The notes below the pieces were generated by a model. That model saw nothing but the letters and a program-made list of their open reading frames with translations. It ran no database searches and was not told where the DNA came from. This document shows, in pieces, positions 1-8,261 of a stretch of 64,000 nucleotides of DNA. Within the stretch, counting starts at the first letter, position 1; the number at the start of each line of letters is the position of its first letter. The DNA lies in assembly GCF_026339935.1 (NCBI RefSeq), contig NZ_JAPEPX010000001.1, positions 1,052,501 to 1,116,500 on the forward strand, read 5' to 3'. The stretch comes from Streptomyces sp. NBC_01551 (GTDB lineage Bacteria > Actinomycetota > Actinomycetes > Streptomycetales > Streptomycetaceae). Both the position numbers and the translations under genes were made by a program.

Positions 1-525
1 GTCGGACAGGTTGTCCTGGAGGTCGCCGACGGTGAGCTGCCACGCGGGGTGCGGGCCGCCGAAGTAGCGCTCGACGTTGGCCGTGGCGATCTCGGCGAAG
101 TCGGCGCGGCGCTCGTAGCTGTGGAGCATGCCCTGGTCGCCGATGGCGCGCAGCAGGAAGCTGCTCAGGGAGCCGGATCCGACACCCGCCTCCACGACGC
201 GGGCGCCGGGGAAGATGTCGGCGAAGGCCAGGATCTGGCCCGCGTCCTTGGGGTAGACCACGGCGGCACCGCGGGGCATGGACAGGACATAGTCGGGGAG
301 CAGGGGACGCAGCGCGAGGTAGGCGACGTTGCCCGTGGTACGGACAACACTGCCCTCGGGGGCACCGATCAGCTCGTCGTGGGGGAAGGAACCCTTGTGG
401 GTGTGGAAATTCTTCCCGGCTTCGAGCGTGAACGTGTAGTGGCGGCCCTTGGGGTCGGTGAGCTGAACCTGGTCCCCGACCTCGAAGGGCCCGCGTCGGC
501 GGGCGGCACCGGTCGGTTCGGACAT
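1..525 (-). CDS. trmI: tRNA (adenine-58-N1)-methyltransferase TrmI, 3' end outside the window
   Basis: SAM-dependent enzyme that makes m1A58 in the T-loop of tRNA. The first 175 codons are visible; the frame stays open to the window edge, so the C-terminus is missing. An N-terminal beta domain, with FHTHKGSFPHDELIGAPEGS near residues 47-66, is followed by the Rossmann methyltransferase domain. SAM motif I is VVEAGVGSGSLSSFLLRAIG at about residues 110-129. The ATG at 523-525 is the natural start for MSEPTGAARRRGPFEVGDQV. In actinobacteria the gene commonly lies beside proteasome genes, which would be beyond the left edge (known context, not seen). It is followed upstream, in the same orientation, by the M50 protease. 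Confidence 0.9.
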   Translation of the reverse strand, partial: MSEPTGAARRRGPFEVGDQVQLTDPKGRHYTFTLEAGKNFHTHKGSFPHDELIGAPEGSVVRTTGNVAYLALRPLLPDYVLSMPRGAAVVYPKDAGQILAFADIFPGARVVEAGVGSGSLSSFLLRAIGDQGMLHSYERRADFAEIATANVERYFGGPHPAWQLTVGDLQDNLSD

Positions 526-543
526 GTGACCAGTGTATTGGCT

Positions 544-1797
544 TCAGGACTGGGGCCGCGCCATGGCCTTCACGAAGGCCTTCTCGACGTCGAGGGTGGA
601 CAGGACGCCGTAGATCTCGCCGCCGGTTTCGACGACGAGGTATTCGGTGGCGGGGGTGGCGCGGAGGTGTTCGAGGAGTTCTTCGCCGGTGAGTTCCGCT
701 GAAACCTTCATGCCGTCGGTGAGGTCCTGGGCGAGGGTGCTGACGGCGACCCAGGGGCGGCGGTGTTCGGGTACGGAGGCGATGGCGCTCTCGCGGACGA
801 TGGCGGTGGGGTCGCCGTGTCCGTCGACGACGACGAGGGCGCGGGCGCCGGCTTCGTTGGCGCGGCGCAGCGCTTCGGAGAGCGGGGTGGCGTTCTCGAC
901 GGGGATGGCGCGGCGGGTGAGGGCGCGGGCCTGGAGTTCGGGGAGGTGTTCGCGCAGCCGGGCCATGCGCAGGCTGTTGCCGGCGCCGGTCCAGATGATG
1001 GCGGCGAGGATCGCGGCGAGCAGGGCGTCCATGACGGTGTTCATGCCGCCGATTTCGGTGCCGCGGTTGCCGAGGGCTCCGGTGTGGGTGAGCAGGGGCA
1101 GGCCGAGGAGGACGGCGACGGCGAGGCCGCGGCCGACCCAGGCGGCGGCGATGGTGCCGGTCATGGGTTTGCCGGTGATGCCCCAGATGACGGCGCGGAG
1201 CATGCGGCCGCCGTCGAGGGGGAGGCCGGGCAGCAGGTTGAAGGCGGCGACGAGGAGGTTGGAGATCATCAGGCCGGCGAGGAGGACGCCGGGGACGGTG
1301 GCGGGGTCGACGGCCTTCATCCCGAGGTAGAAGAGTCCGGCGAGGACGAGGGAGAGCAGGGGGCCGACGAAGGCGAGGACGAATTCGCGGCCGGGGGTCT
1401 CGGATTCCTTCTCGATCTCGGAGACTCCGCCGAAGAACTGGAGCTGGATGCGGCGGACGGGGAGTTTGAAGCGGAGGGCGGCGATGGTGTGGGCGAGTTC
1501 GTGGACGAGGACGGAGGCGTAGAAGGCGACGGCGAAGAAGAGGGAGACCAGGTAGCGGACGGGCCCGAGGTCGGGGAGGATCCGGTCGAGCTGGTCGCCG
1601 AAGACCCAGGTGATGAGGGCGGCGACGAGGAACCAGCTGGGCGAGACGTAGACGGGCACGCCGAAGGGGCGGCCCATGAGGATTCCGCCGCCCGGGTCGG
1701 AGCGCCGGCTCGCGCGCTCGCCGGTCTGGTCGGTGTCTGCCACGGCTGTCCTTCGTTCGGTGCTGTCCGCCGGGTCGGTTCCGCCGGTGGTTTCCAT
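544..1797 (-). CDS. M50 site-2 protease with C-terminal CBS-like region (Rip3-like)
   Basis: Membrane zinc protease, 417 aa from the ATG at 1795-1797. HELAH, the HExxH zinc motif, is at residues 99-103, and the third-ligand segment NLLPGLPLDGGRM lies further on in a later membrane helix. Several hydrophobic segments surround these motifs. The soluble C-terminus (about residues 270-417) looks like a CBS pair, as in the M50 subfamily that includes mycobacterial Rip3 (Rv2625c). Members cut membrane-embedded substrates such as anti-sigma factors; no substrate is apparent here. The frame is open 22 codons further to 1863, but that extension is Arg-rich and looks untranslated. A start at residue 41 (MGRPFGVP) is also possible. 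It is divergent from the RecB-like gene. Confidence 0.85.
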   Translation of the reverse strand: METTGGTDPADSTERRTAVADTDQTGERASRRSDPGGGILMGRPFGVPVYVSPSWFLVAALITWVFGDQLDRILPDLGPVRYLVSLFFAVAFYASVLVHELAHTIAALRFKLPVRRIQLQFFGGVSEIEKESETPGREFVLAFVGPLLSLVLAGLFYLGMKAVDPATVPGVLLAGLMISNLLVAAFNLLPGLPLDGGRMLRAVIWGITGKPMTGTIAAAWVGRGLAVAVLLGLPLLTHTGALGNRGTEIGGMNTVMDALLAAILAAIIWTGAGNSLRMARLREHLPELQARALTRRAIPVENATPLSEALRRANEAGARALVVVDGHGDPTAIVRESAIASVPEHRRPWVAVSTLAQDLTDGMKVSAELTGEELLEHLRATPATEYLVVETGGEIYGVLSTLDVEKAFVKAMARPQS

Positions 1798-1931
1798 TGT
1801 GGTTCCCGCGCGGTCCCGGTGCGGGGCGGGTCGGGTCGTAGCGCGGTGTGATGCACCGATCATGCAGTGCGAGGGGGGCCGGCGTCGATGGTACGCACGT
1901 GCTGTCGGTGAGGGGTCGTACTGTTTTGGGT

Positions 1932-2873
1932 ATGACGACGCCCCCCGGTTCCGTTCCCGGTGCCGCCGATGCCGACACCGCTGCCGCTGATGCCTCTGCC
2001 GCTGCCGACGCCGAGGCCGACGCCGTGGTGAGTGCCGCGCGGCCGAGTTCGCTGTCTCCTTCGCGGGCGAGCGATTTCATGCGGTGTCCGTTGCTGTACC
2101 GGTTCCGGGTGATCGACAGGCTGCCGGAGAAGCCGAGTGCGGCGGCGACGCGGGGGACGCTGGTGCACGCGGTGCTGGAGCGGCTCTTCGATCATCCGGC
2201 GCAGGAGCGGACGGCGCCGCGGGCGAAGGCGTTGATCCCGGGGCAGTGGGACCGGTTGCTGGAGGCGAAGCCGGAGCTGACGGAGCTGTTCCCGGAGGGG
2301 GACGAGGGGGCGGGGCTGGCGCGGTGGCTGACGGAGGCCGAGGCGCTGGTGGAGCGGTGGTTCACGCTGGAGGACCCGACGCGGCTGGAGCCGGTGGAGC
2401 GGGAGTTCTTCGTGGAGACGGAGCTGGATTCGGGGCTGCGGCTGCGCGGGATCATCGACCGGGTGGACGTGGCGCCGTCGGGTGAGGTGCGGATCGTCGA
2501 CTACAAGACGGGCAAGGCGCCGCGGCCTGAGTACGCGGAGGGCGCGCTGTTCCAGATGAAGTTCTACGCGCTGGTGGTGTGGCGGCTGAAGCAGGTGGTG
2601 CCGCGGCGGCTGCAGCTGGTGTACCTGGGCAGCGGGGACGTGGTGACGTACGACCCGGTGGTCGCGGATCTGGAGCGGGTGGAGCGCAAGCTGCACGCGC
2701 TGTGGGAGGCGATCCGGGAGGCGACGGAGACGGGGGACTGGCGGCCGCGGCCGACGAAGCTGTGCGGCTGGTGTGATCATCAGGCGGTGTGTCCGGAGTT
2801 CGGGGGGACTCCCCCGCCGTACCCGCTGGTGATCGTCCCGCGTGCGGAGGCGGCACGCCCGGCGGATTCCTGA
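1932..2873 (+). CDS. RecB-family PD-(D/E)XK nuclease with Fe-S cluster cysteines
   Basis: Predicted single-strand exonuclease, 313 aa, start ATG at 1932 (MTTPPGSVPG); the frame is open upstream to 1848. An Ala/Asp-rich tail of about 35 residues precedes the core. Catalytic residues of the PDDEXK fold are visible: H79 in GTLVHA, D176 in GIIDRVD, D190 and K192 in IVDYKTGK. One Cys early (C52, MRCPLLYRF) and three late (C278, C281, C287 in LCGWCDHQAVC) match the 4Fe-4S staple of AddB and Cas4-type nucleases. No helicase or cas gene is nearby, so it is a stand-alone RecB-like protein common in actinobacteria. A repair role is inferred. Confidence 0.85.
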   Translation: MTTPPGSVPGAADADTAAADASAAADAEADAVVSAARPSSLSPSRASDFMRCPLLYRFRVIDRLPEKPSAAATRGTLVHAVLERLFDHPAQERTAPRAKALIPGQWDRLLEAKPELTELFPEGDEGAGLARWLTEAEALVERWFTLEDPTRLEPVEREFFVETELDSGLRLRGIIDRVDVAPSGEVRIVDYKTGKAPRPEYAEGALFQMKFYALVVWRLKQVVPRRLQLVYLGSGDVVTYDPVVADLERVERKLHALWEAIREATETGDWRPRPTKLCGWCDHQAVCPEFGGTPPPYPLVIVPRAEAARPADS

Positions 2874-2938
2874 TCGCCGGGCCAGGGCAGAATGGGCGGG
2901 GTCCGCCGAAGCCGTCCGACGAATACGAGGTAGACCCC

Positions 2939-3613
2939 GTGGCGATCCGCGTCCTTCTGGTCGACGACCAGCCGCTGCTGCGCACCGGTTTCCGGATGAT
3001 CCTGGAGGCCGAACAGGACTTGGCGGTGGTCGGTGAGGCCGGGGACGGTCTGCAGGCGCTGGACCAGGTGCGGGCGTTGCAGCCCGACGTGGTGCTGATG
3101 GACATCCGGATGCCGCGGATGGACGGGGTGGAGGCGACCCGGCAGATCACCGGGCCGGGACGGGACGGGCCGGCGAAGGTGCTCGTGCTGACCACGTTCG
3201 ATCTGGACGAGTACGTGGTGGAGGCGCTGCGGGCGGGGGCGAGCGGGTTCCTGCTGAAGGACGCGCCGGCCAATGAGCTGGTGCAGGCGATCCGGGTGGT
3301 GGCGGCCGGTGAGGCGATGCTGGCGCCGAGCATCACGCGGCGGCTGCTGGACAAGTACGCGGGGCACCTGCCGTCGGGTGAGGACGATGTCCCGAACACG
3401 CTCGGCACGCTGACGGAGCGCGAGGTCGAGGTGCTGAAGCTGGTGGCCCGGGGGTTGTCGAACGCGGAGATCGCAGCGGATCTGTTCGTCAGCGAGACCA
3501 CGGTGAAGACGCACGTGGGGCACGTCCTGACGAAGCTGGGGCTGCGTGACCGGGTGCAGGCGGCGGTGTACGCGTACGAGAGCGGCCTGGTGCGTCCGGG
3601 AGCCGGGCAGTAG
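2939..3613 (+). CDS. NarL/FixJ-family two-component response regulator (orphan)
   Basis: DNA-binding response regulator, 224 aa. Receiver domain at residues 1-118: acidic pair D9/D10 (LLVDDQ), phosphoacceptor D55 (VVLMDIRMPRMDG), T85/T86 and K107 (FLLKD). A LuxR-type helix-turn-helix occupies about residues 156-211 (LTEREVEVLKLVARGLSNAE). The GTG at 2939 is chosen because the receiver begins directly there and GAGG sits about 8 bases upstream; the frame is open earlier inside the RecB-like gene. No histidine kinase is adjacent, so the input signal is unknown. A strong bidirectional hairpin ends the transcript at 3639-3677. Confidence 0.88.
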   Translation: MAIRVLLVDDQPLLRTGFRMILEAEQDLAVVGEAGDGLQALDQVRALQPDVVLMDIRMPRMDGVEATRQITGPGRDGPAKVLVLTTFDLDEYVVEALRAGASGFLLKDAPANELVQAIRVVAAGEAMLAPSITRRLLDKYAGHLPSGEDDVPNTLGTLTEREVEVLKLVARGLSNAEIAADLFVSETTVKTHVGHVLTKLGLRDRVQAAVYAYESGLVRPGAGQ

Positions 3614-3638
3614 GCAGCGGGCAGTGGGCGGCCGTGCG

Positions 3639-3677
3639 AACGGGCCGGCAGCCGCGTGACGCGGTTGCCGGCCCGTT
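3639..3677. terminator. Strong hairpin terminator between convergent genes
   Basis: AACGGGCCGGCA (3639-3650) pairs with TGCCGGCCCGTT (3666-3677), extended inward by CCGC/GCGG to about 17 base pairs. The plus strand continues with GGCTTTTC. It separates the response regulator (ends 3613) from the minus-strand lipoprotein gene (ends 3711), and can serve both. Confidence 0.8.
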
Positions 3678-3710
3678 GGCTTTTCAGGCGTGCCAGGCGT
3701 ACCGGGCGTG

Positions 3711-5288
3711 TCAGCCCTTGGAGATCTCCCAGAAGCGGAAGACGGTCGAGGCGTCCAGGGACCACTGCAGGCCGGTCACGTTCTGGCGGGTGACGGCGTA
3801 CTGCTTGCCCTGCCAGAGCGGGAGGATCGGGATCTCCTCGGCGACGATGTCCTGGAGGCGGCCGTAGTCGACGGTGGCCGCGGTGCGGTCGGACTTGGCG
3901 GAGGTCGACGGGATGATGGTCCCGCTGATCTCCTTGTTCTCGTAGTTGTTGCCGAGGACGTTGTCCGGGCCGAAGAACGGCTGCGTGAAGTTGTCGGCGT
4001 CCGGGTAGTCGGGGACCCAGCCGAGCGCGTAGACGCCGTACTTGCCGGCCTTGATGTCCTTCTCGTACTGGTCGAAGGGCACCGACTTGACGTCGGCCTC
4101 GAAGAGGCCGCTGTCGTTGAGCATCTTGGCGATGGCCTGGAACTCCTGGTCCATGGCCGGGCCGTAGCGGGTGGGCGTCGAGTACAGGGTCAGCTTGACC
4201 TTGTCCTTGATGTTGGCCGCGCGCAGCACGGCCTTGGCCTTCTCGGGCTGCGGGGTGCCGCCGTAGCGGTCGAAGAACGCGGTGTTGTGCGAGCCGATGC
4301 CGGCCGGGATGATCGAGTACAGCGAGGTCGCGGTGCCCTGGTAGACGCCCTGGACGAGGGCCTCGCGGTCCACGAGGTAGGCCATGGCCTTGCGGATCGG
4401 GAGCTTTCCGGCGACCGGGTCGTTCATGTTGAAGACGAGGTGCTGGACCTCGGCTCCGGTGCCCTGGACGACGTCGATCTTCTGGTCGCCGGTCCGGCTG
4501 GAGAGTTCGGCGATGTCCTTGGCGGCGAGGCCGCGGTAGGCGAAGTCGACGTCGCCGCTTTCCAGGACCTTCTTCAGGGCTGCCTGGTCGTCGGTGAAGA
4601 ACTTCATGGTCACGCCGTTGTTCTTCGCCTTGGCCTTGCCCGAGTACGACTCGTTGACGGAGAAGCTGGCGCTCTTGTCGTTGATCGAGTCGAGCTTGTA
4701 GACACCGGAGCCGGTGGCCTTGTTGTCGGTGCGGAGCTTGTCGGCCGGGTACTCGGTGTGGTCGACGATGGCGCCGGCGCCCGAGGCGATCTTGCTGGGG
4801 AAGGTCGCGTCGGAGGTCTTGAGGCGGAAGATGACGGTCTTGTCGTCGGGGGCCTCGATGCTGGAGATCGACGAGAGCATGACGGCGGGGCCGTTCTCGT
4901 CGTTGATCTTCAGCGTGCGCTCGAAGGAGTACTTGACGTCCTTCGAGGTCAGGCTGTTGCCGTTGCTGAACTTCAGGCCCGAGCGCAGGACGCACTTGAA
5001 GACCTTGCTGTCGCCGCCCTCGAAGTTGCAGGCCTGCGCGGCGTCGGGCTCCGGCGCGGTGCCGCCCTTGGGGAAGCTCAGCAGGGACTGGAAGACGTTG
5101 TTGAAGAGCAGCCACGAGCCCGGGTCGTAGCCCGACGCGGGGTCGGTGGCCTTGACCTTGTCGGATATGCCCATGACCACGCCCTTGCCGCCGCCCGCGG
5201 CCGTGCCATCCTGCGAACCGCAACCGCTGAGCAGCGCGGCGGCGGTGGCTGCGCCGAGCGGGGCCGCCAACCACTGGTTACGTCTCAT
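3711..5288 (-). CDS. ABC transporter substrate-binding lipoprotein, peptide/nickel (SBP family 5) type, copy 2
   Basis: Extracytoplasmic solute-binding protein, 525 aa from the ATG at 5286-5288. N-terminus MRRNQWLAAP, then a hydrophobic stretch and lipobox LLSGC with C23 as the lipidated residue. The body shows the DppA/OppA family pattern (SLTSKDVKYSFERTLKIN, the PDADNF segment and an IVAEEIPILPLWQGKQYAVT tail). A GTG 18 bases upstream (5306) overlaps the GAAGGA ribosome site, so the ATG is preferred. It follows the paralogue at 5364-6968 after 75 bases, probably in one transcript. No permease or ATPase gene is in the window, so it must use a transporter encoded elsewhere or act otherwise. 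Confidence 0.85.
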   Translation of the reverse strand: MRRNQWLAAPLGAATAAALLSGCGSQDGTAAGGGKGVVMGISDKVKATDPASGYDPGSWLLFNNVFQSLLSFPKGGTAPEPDAAQACNFEGGDSKVFKCVLRSGLKFSNGNSLTSKDVKYSFERTLKINDENGPAVMLSSISSIEAPDDKTVIFRLKTSDATFPSKIASGAGAIVDHTEYPADKLRTDNKATGSGVYKLDSINDKSASFSVNESYSGKAKAKNNGVTMKFFTDDQAALKKVLESGDVDFAYRGLAAKDIAELSSRTGDQKIDVVQGTGAEVQHLVFNMNDPVAGKLPIRKAMAYLVDREALVQGVYQGTATSLYSIIPAGIGSHNTAFFDRYGGTPQPEKAKAVLRAANIKDKVKLTLYSTPTRYGPAMDQEFQAIAKMLNDSGLFEADVKSVPFDQYEKDIKAGKYGVYALGWVPDYPDADNFTQPFFGPDNVLGNNYENKEISGTIIPSTSAKSDRTAATVDYGRLQDIVAEEIPILPLWQGKQYAVTRQNVTGLQWSLDASTVFRFWEISKG

Positions 5289-5363
5289 CACGCGAACGTC
5301 CTTCACAGTCGAACTGTTTCGTTCTGGCCGGCTCGCGAGTTCCGCTGCCGGTTGGTGCCGTTC

Positions 5364-6968
5364 TCAGCCGCTGACTCCGCGGCCGAGTTCCCACAGCTGG
5401 AGGTCGGAGATGGCGTTGACCGACCACTCCACTCCGGTGATCCCGTCGCGCGCGGCGACGTACTGCTTGCCCTGCCACAGGGGCAGGACGGGTACGTCCT
5501 CGGCGACGATGTCCTGCATCTCCGAGATCGCGCCGGCGGCGACACCGCGGTCGGCCGCGCGGCGGGATTCGGGGATGAGCTTGGTGCGCACCGCGGCGTT
5601 GGCGTACGGCGTGCCCAGGAAGTTGTCCTGCTCCAGGAACGGGGCGAGGAAGTTGTCGGCGTCCGGGTAGTCGGGGAACCAGCCGAGCCCGTAGGCGGCG
5701 TAGTCGCCCTTCTTCTGGGCGGGCCGGAATTCGGACCATTCCTTGCCCTGGACGGTGATGTCGAAGAGCTGAGTGGAGTTCAGCTGGGTCTTGAGGGCCT
5801 CGAACTCGGCGGCGGTGCCGTCGCCGTAGTGGTCGGCGGTGTAGGTCAGGGTCAGCTTGACGGGGGTCTTGATCCCGGCGTCCTTCAGGAGTGCGGCGGC
5901 CTTGGTGGTGTTGGCGTCGCCGTACTTGTTGAAGAAGGAGTTGACGTGGCCGTTGACGCTGGTGGGGACCAGGGAGTACAGGGGCTGCGCGGACTTGCCG
6001 TAGACCTTGGAGACGAGGGCGCCCCGGTCGACGGCGGCGGCGAGGGCCTGGCGTACTGCCTTGTCCTTGACGACGGGGGCCTCGGTGTTGAAGCCGAGGT
6101 AGCGGATCTCCAGGCCGGGCAGGGGGGTCAGCTTGACGCCCTTGGGGGGCTTGGCGGAGAACTCGGCGATCTGGGCGGGCGACAGGGTGCGGGAGACCAT
6201 GTGGACGGATCCGGCGGCCAGTGCCTTGCCCATGGCGGCGGAGTCGTCGAAGGTGCGCAGTTCGACCTTGTCGTTCTGCAGCTTGATGTCGCCCTTGTAG
6301 TGGGGGTTCTTGCTGAAGACGGCGCGGACGAGGTGGCCTTCCTTGACTTCGGCCTTCATGGTGTAGGGGCCGGAGCCGTCGATGGCGAAGCCTTCGCGGA
6401 GCTTCTTGGCGTCGTAGTTCTTCGCGCTGACGATGCCCGCGGCGGGGGTGGCGAGCTTGTACGGGAAGGTCGCGTCCGGGGTCTTCAGGTGGAAGACGAC
6501 GGTGTCGGCGCCCTTGACTTCGACGGTGTCGAGGGTGGAGAGCAGCGAGGAGGGGCCGTTCTCGTCCTTGATCGCGCGGACGCGGTCGATGGAGAACTTG
6601 ACGTCCTTGGCGGTGAGGGGCTCGCCGTCGGCGAACTTCAGCCCGGGGCGCAGGACGCAGCGGTAGCTCTCGTTGCCGGTGTCGGTGAAGCGGCAGTCGG
6701 AGGCTGCTTCGGGGACGGGCTGGCCGCCGCCGCGCGGGGTGTGCATCAGCGTCTGGACGGTCTGGCGCAGTACGTTCCAGGCCCCGGCGTCGTAGGCGTA
6801 GGCCGGGTCGAACGGGGCGGGCGCGTAGTCGGCGGCCTCGAACCGGTCGGTGGTGCCGACGACGATCGCTCCGGAGCCCGCTCCTCCGCCGGTCGCGGTG
6901 CCGCAGGCGGCCAGCGCGGGGGTGAGCAGTCCGGCCGCGGCCGTCAGCACCATGGTCTTGCGGTTCAT
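5364..6968 (-). CDS. ABC transporter substrate-binding lipoprotein, peptide/nickel (SBP family 5) type, copy 1
   Basis: 534 aa. Signal peptide MNRKTMVLTAAAGLLTPA followed by lipobox LAAC with C22 lipidated. Family-5 landmarks include PLTAKDVKFSIDRVRAIKDE, WFPDYPDADNF and VPVLPLWQGKQYVAA. It aligns along its whole length with the next gene downstream (3711-5288), so the pair arose by tandem duplication; divergence is considerable (for example in the lipobox and ligand-pocket regions). The long hairpin-rich gap upstream (6969-7446) should hold its promoter. Substrate unknown; oligopeptides are the usual ligands of the family. Confidence 0.85.
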   Translation of the reverse strand: MNRKTMVLTAAAGLLTPALAACGTATGGGAGSGAIVVGTTDRFEAADYAPAPFDPAYAYDAGAWNVLRQTVQTLMHTPRGGGQPVPEAASDCRFTDTGNESYRCVLRPGLKFADGEPLTAKDVKFSIDRVRAIKDENGPSSLLSTLDTVEVKGADTVVFHLKTPDATFPYKLATPAAGIVSAKNYDAKKLREGFAIDGSGPYTMKAEVKEGHLVRAVFSKNPHYKGDIKLQNDKVELRTFDDSAAMGKALAAGSVHMVSRTLSPAQIAEFSAKPPKGVKLTPLPGLEIRYLGFNTEAPVVKDKAVRQALAAAVDRGALVSKVYGKSAQPLYSLVPTSVNGHVNSFFNKYGDANTTKAAALLKDAGIKTPVKLTLTYTADHYGDGTAAEFEALKTQLNSTQLFDITVQGKEWSEFRPAQKKGDYAAYGLGWFPDYPDADNFLAPFLEQDNFLGTPYANAAVRTKLIPESRRAADRGVAAGAISEMQDIVAEDVPVLPLWQGKQYVAARDGITGVEWSVNAISDLQLWELGRGVSG

Positions 6969-7446
6969 GCTGGAAGTACTCCCTATACCGGCACTTGCTC
7001 AAAGCGGCGTAAAGGGCACTCGCGACGGTCGCCCGTTCAGGGCGGAACGATCGGGCCGGTGTTGTGACGATCGGTCCACGCGGTCTCGGCACAGGGGTGT
7101 GCGTCCGGGACGGCTGCGGTGCGGCGCGGTGCCCGGATTGACAGTAGTGGCCCTGGACGGGATGGCTGGAACTGGCCCGAGTTGGGGCGTAATCGCACGG
7201 TGATGGGAGCGGACTGCCTGTTCATGCCGGGGTCGCCGCAGATTGGGTCAGGAGCTGATCAATCCGGACACAAAGGAAGCCCCCGAGGGGTCCGGACAGG
7301 TCCGTCGGGGGCTTGACGCGTGACCAAGGTCACCCGGGGCAACTGCCCCGGAGGGGATGGAATTTCAGCCTCCGGGGCCTTCGGCGGAAGAATCTTCCGT
7401 CGGGCGTGTTTTTATGCACGTTCCGTTCGGTACGGAGCGTATGCGG
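6969..7446. other. 478-base gap with a cluster of hairpins, two of them mutually exclusive
   Basis: No convincing gene. The left part (6969-7270) shows nothing clear beyond the promoter expected for the lipoprotein pair. The right part holds several inverted repeats: 7277-7286/7305-7314 (AAGCCCCCGA), 7321-7325/7328-7332 (TGACC), 7334-7340/7345-7351 (CCGGGGC), 7345-7354/7369-7378 (GCCCCGGAGG) and the short palindrome CGGAAGAATCTTCCG at about 7384-7398. The third and fourth share 7345-7351 and cannot form together. This could be terminator sequence for the HAD gene, a leader of the lipoprotein transcript, or a small RNA. Confidence 0.5.
7277..7314. terminator. Hairpin AAGCCCCCGA ... TCGGGGGCTT
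   Basis: Ten-base-pair perfect stem with an 18-base loop. It lies about 130 bases beyond the stop of the HAD gene on the minus strand and probably terminates that transcript. No gene ends nearby on the plus strand. Confidence 0.55.
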
Positions 7447-8148
7447 TCAGTTCATCGGAGTGATGAGGGAGCGCAGGAAGGACAGGTCCACGTCCTCCAG
7501 CGAGCCGACGATCGTGCGGCCCGGGGCGGGCGGGATCATGCCGACCGAGGGAACGGCCACGACCCGGCAGCCGGCCGCCTCGGCGGCGGCCACCCCGGTG
7601 GCGGTGTCCTCGATGACGGCGCACCGCGAGGGGTGGGCGCCCAGGGTGCGGGCGGCGAGCAGGTACGGGTCGGGATGCGGCTTGGTACGGGGCACCTCGT
7701 CGCCCGCGACGCTCAGCGCGAACCGCTCGGGGCCCAGGGAGCGCAGCACCCGGTCGATGACCCGGCGGTGCGAGGCGGAGACGAGGGCGGTGGGCACGTT
7801 GTGCAGGGCCAGCTCGGCCAGCAGCCGCTCGGCGCCGGGCATGAGCGGCACCTGGTCGGCGATGCGGGCCTCGAAGCGCTCGTTGAGCAGGACGCTCAGC
7901 TCCGCCAGGGTGATGGCTGCGCCGGTGGACTCGATGAGGAAGGTGGCGCTGCGGGTCATGGGGCCGCCGACGACGATGTCGCGCCAGGACTCGTCGAGGC
8001 GGTGGCCGAGCTCGCCGAAGACGTCCACCTCGATCTCCCACCAGAAGCCCTCGGTGTCGACGAGGGTGCCGTCCATGTCGAGCAGCACCGCCTGGAGGGC
8101 ATGCCCGTCGGCCGTGCGGGCGACGGGGGCGGGAACGGTGCTGGTCAT
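7447..8148 (-). CDS. HAD-superfamily phosphatase (beta-phosphoglucomutase-like)
   Basis: 233 aa, ATG at 8146-8148. HAD motif I is LLDMDGTLVDTEG near residues 22-34 with both catalytic Asp; motif II is TALVSAS; motif III Lys is in PRTKPHPDPYLLAA; motif IV is CAVIEDTATGVAAA. The helical cap between motifs I and II (about residues 36-95) puts it in subfamily I with PGMB-like phosphatases. Substrate not predictable. It lies 113 bases downstream of metH in the same direction, separated by a terminator-like hairpin, so it may have its own promoter. Confidence 0.85.
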   Translation of the reverse strand: MTSTVPAPVARTADGHALQAVLLDMDGTLVDTEGFWWEIEVDVFGELGHRLDESWRDIVVGGPMTRSATFLIESTGAAITLAELSVLLNERFEARIADQVPLMPGAERLLAELALHNVPTALVSASHRRVIDRVLRSLGPERFALSVAGDEVPRTKPHPDPYLLAARTLGAHPSRCAVIEDTATGVAAAEAAGCRVVAVPSVGMIPPAPGRTIVGSLEDVDLSFLRSLITPMN

Positions 8149-8175
8149 GCGGCACGCCTCTCTCAGGGGACGAGA

Positions 8176-8229
8176 AGGCCGGCCGCCGTCTCCCCACGGG
8201 CATTCCCCCGGGGAACAGGCGACCGGCCT
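8176..8229. terminator. Hairpin downstream of metH
   Basis: AGGCCGGCCGCC (8176-8187) pairs with the 8218-8229 arm with one mismatch, giving about 12 pairs around a 30-base loop that has its own small stem (CCCCCGGGG). It starts 33 bases after the metH stop on the minus strand. Confidence 0.55.
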
Positions 8230-8261
8230 GTATGGGACCGACAAGTGTACGTCGGTCCGCG

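Noticed and set aside
1932..2873. Cas4-like CRISPR nuclease
   Set aside because: The Fe-S RecB-like nuclease has the right cysteines, but no CRISPR or cas neighbours; stand-alone relatives are common in actinobacteria.
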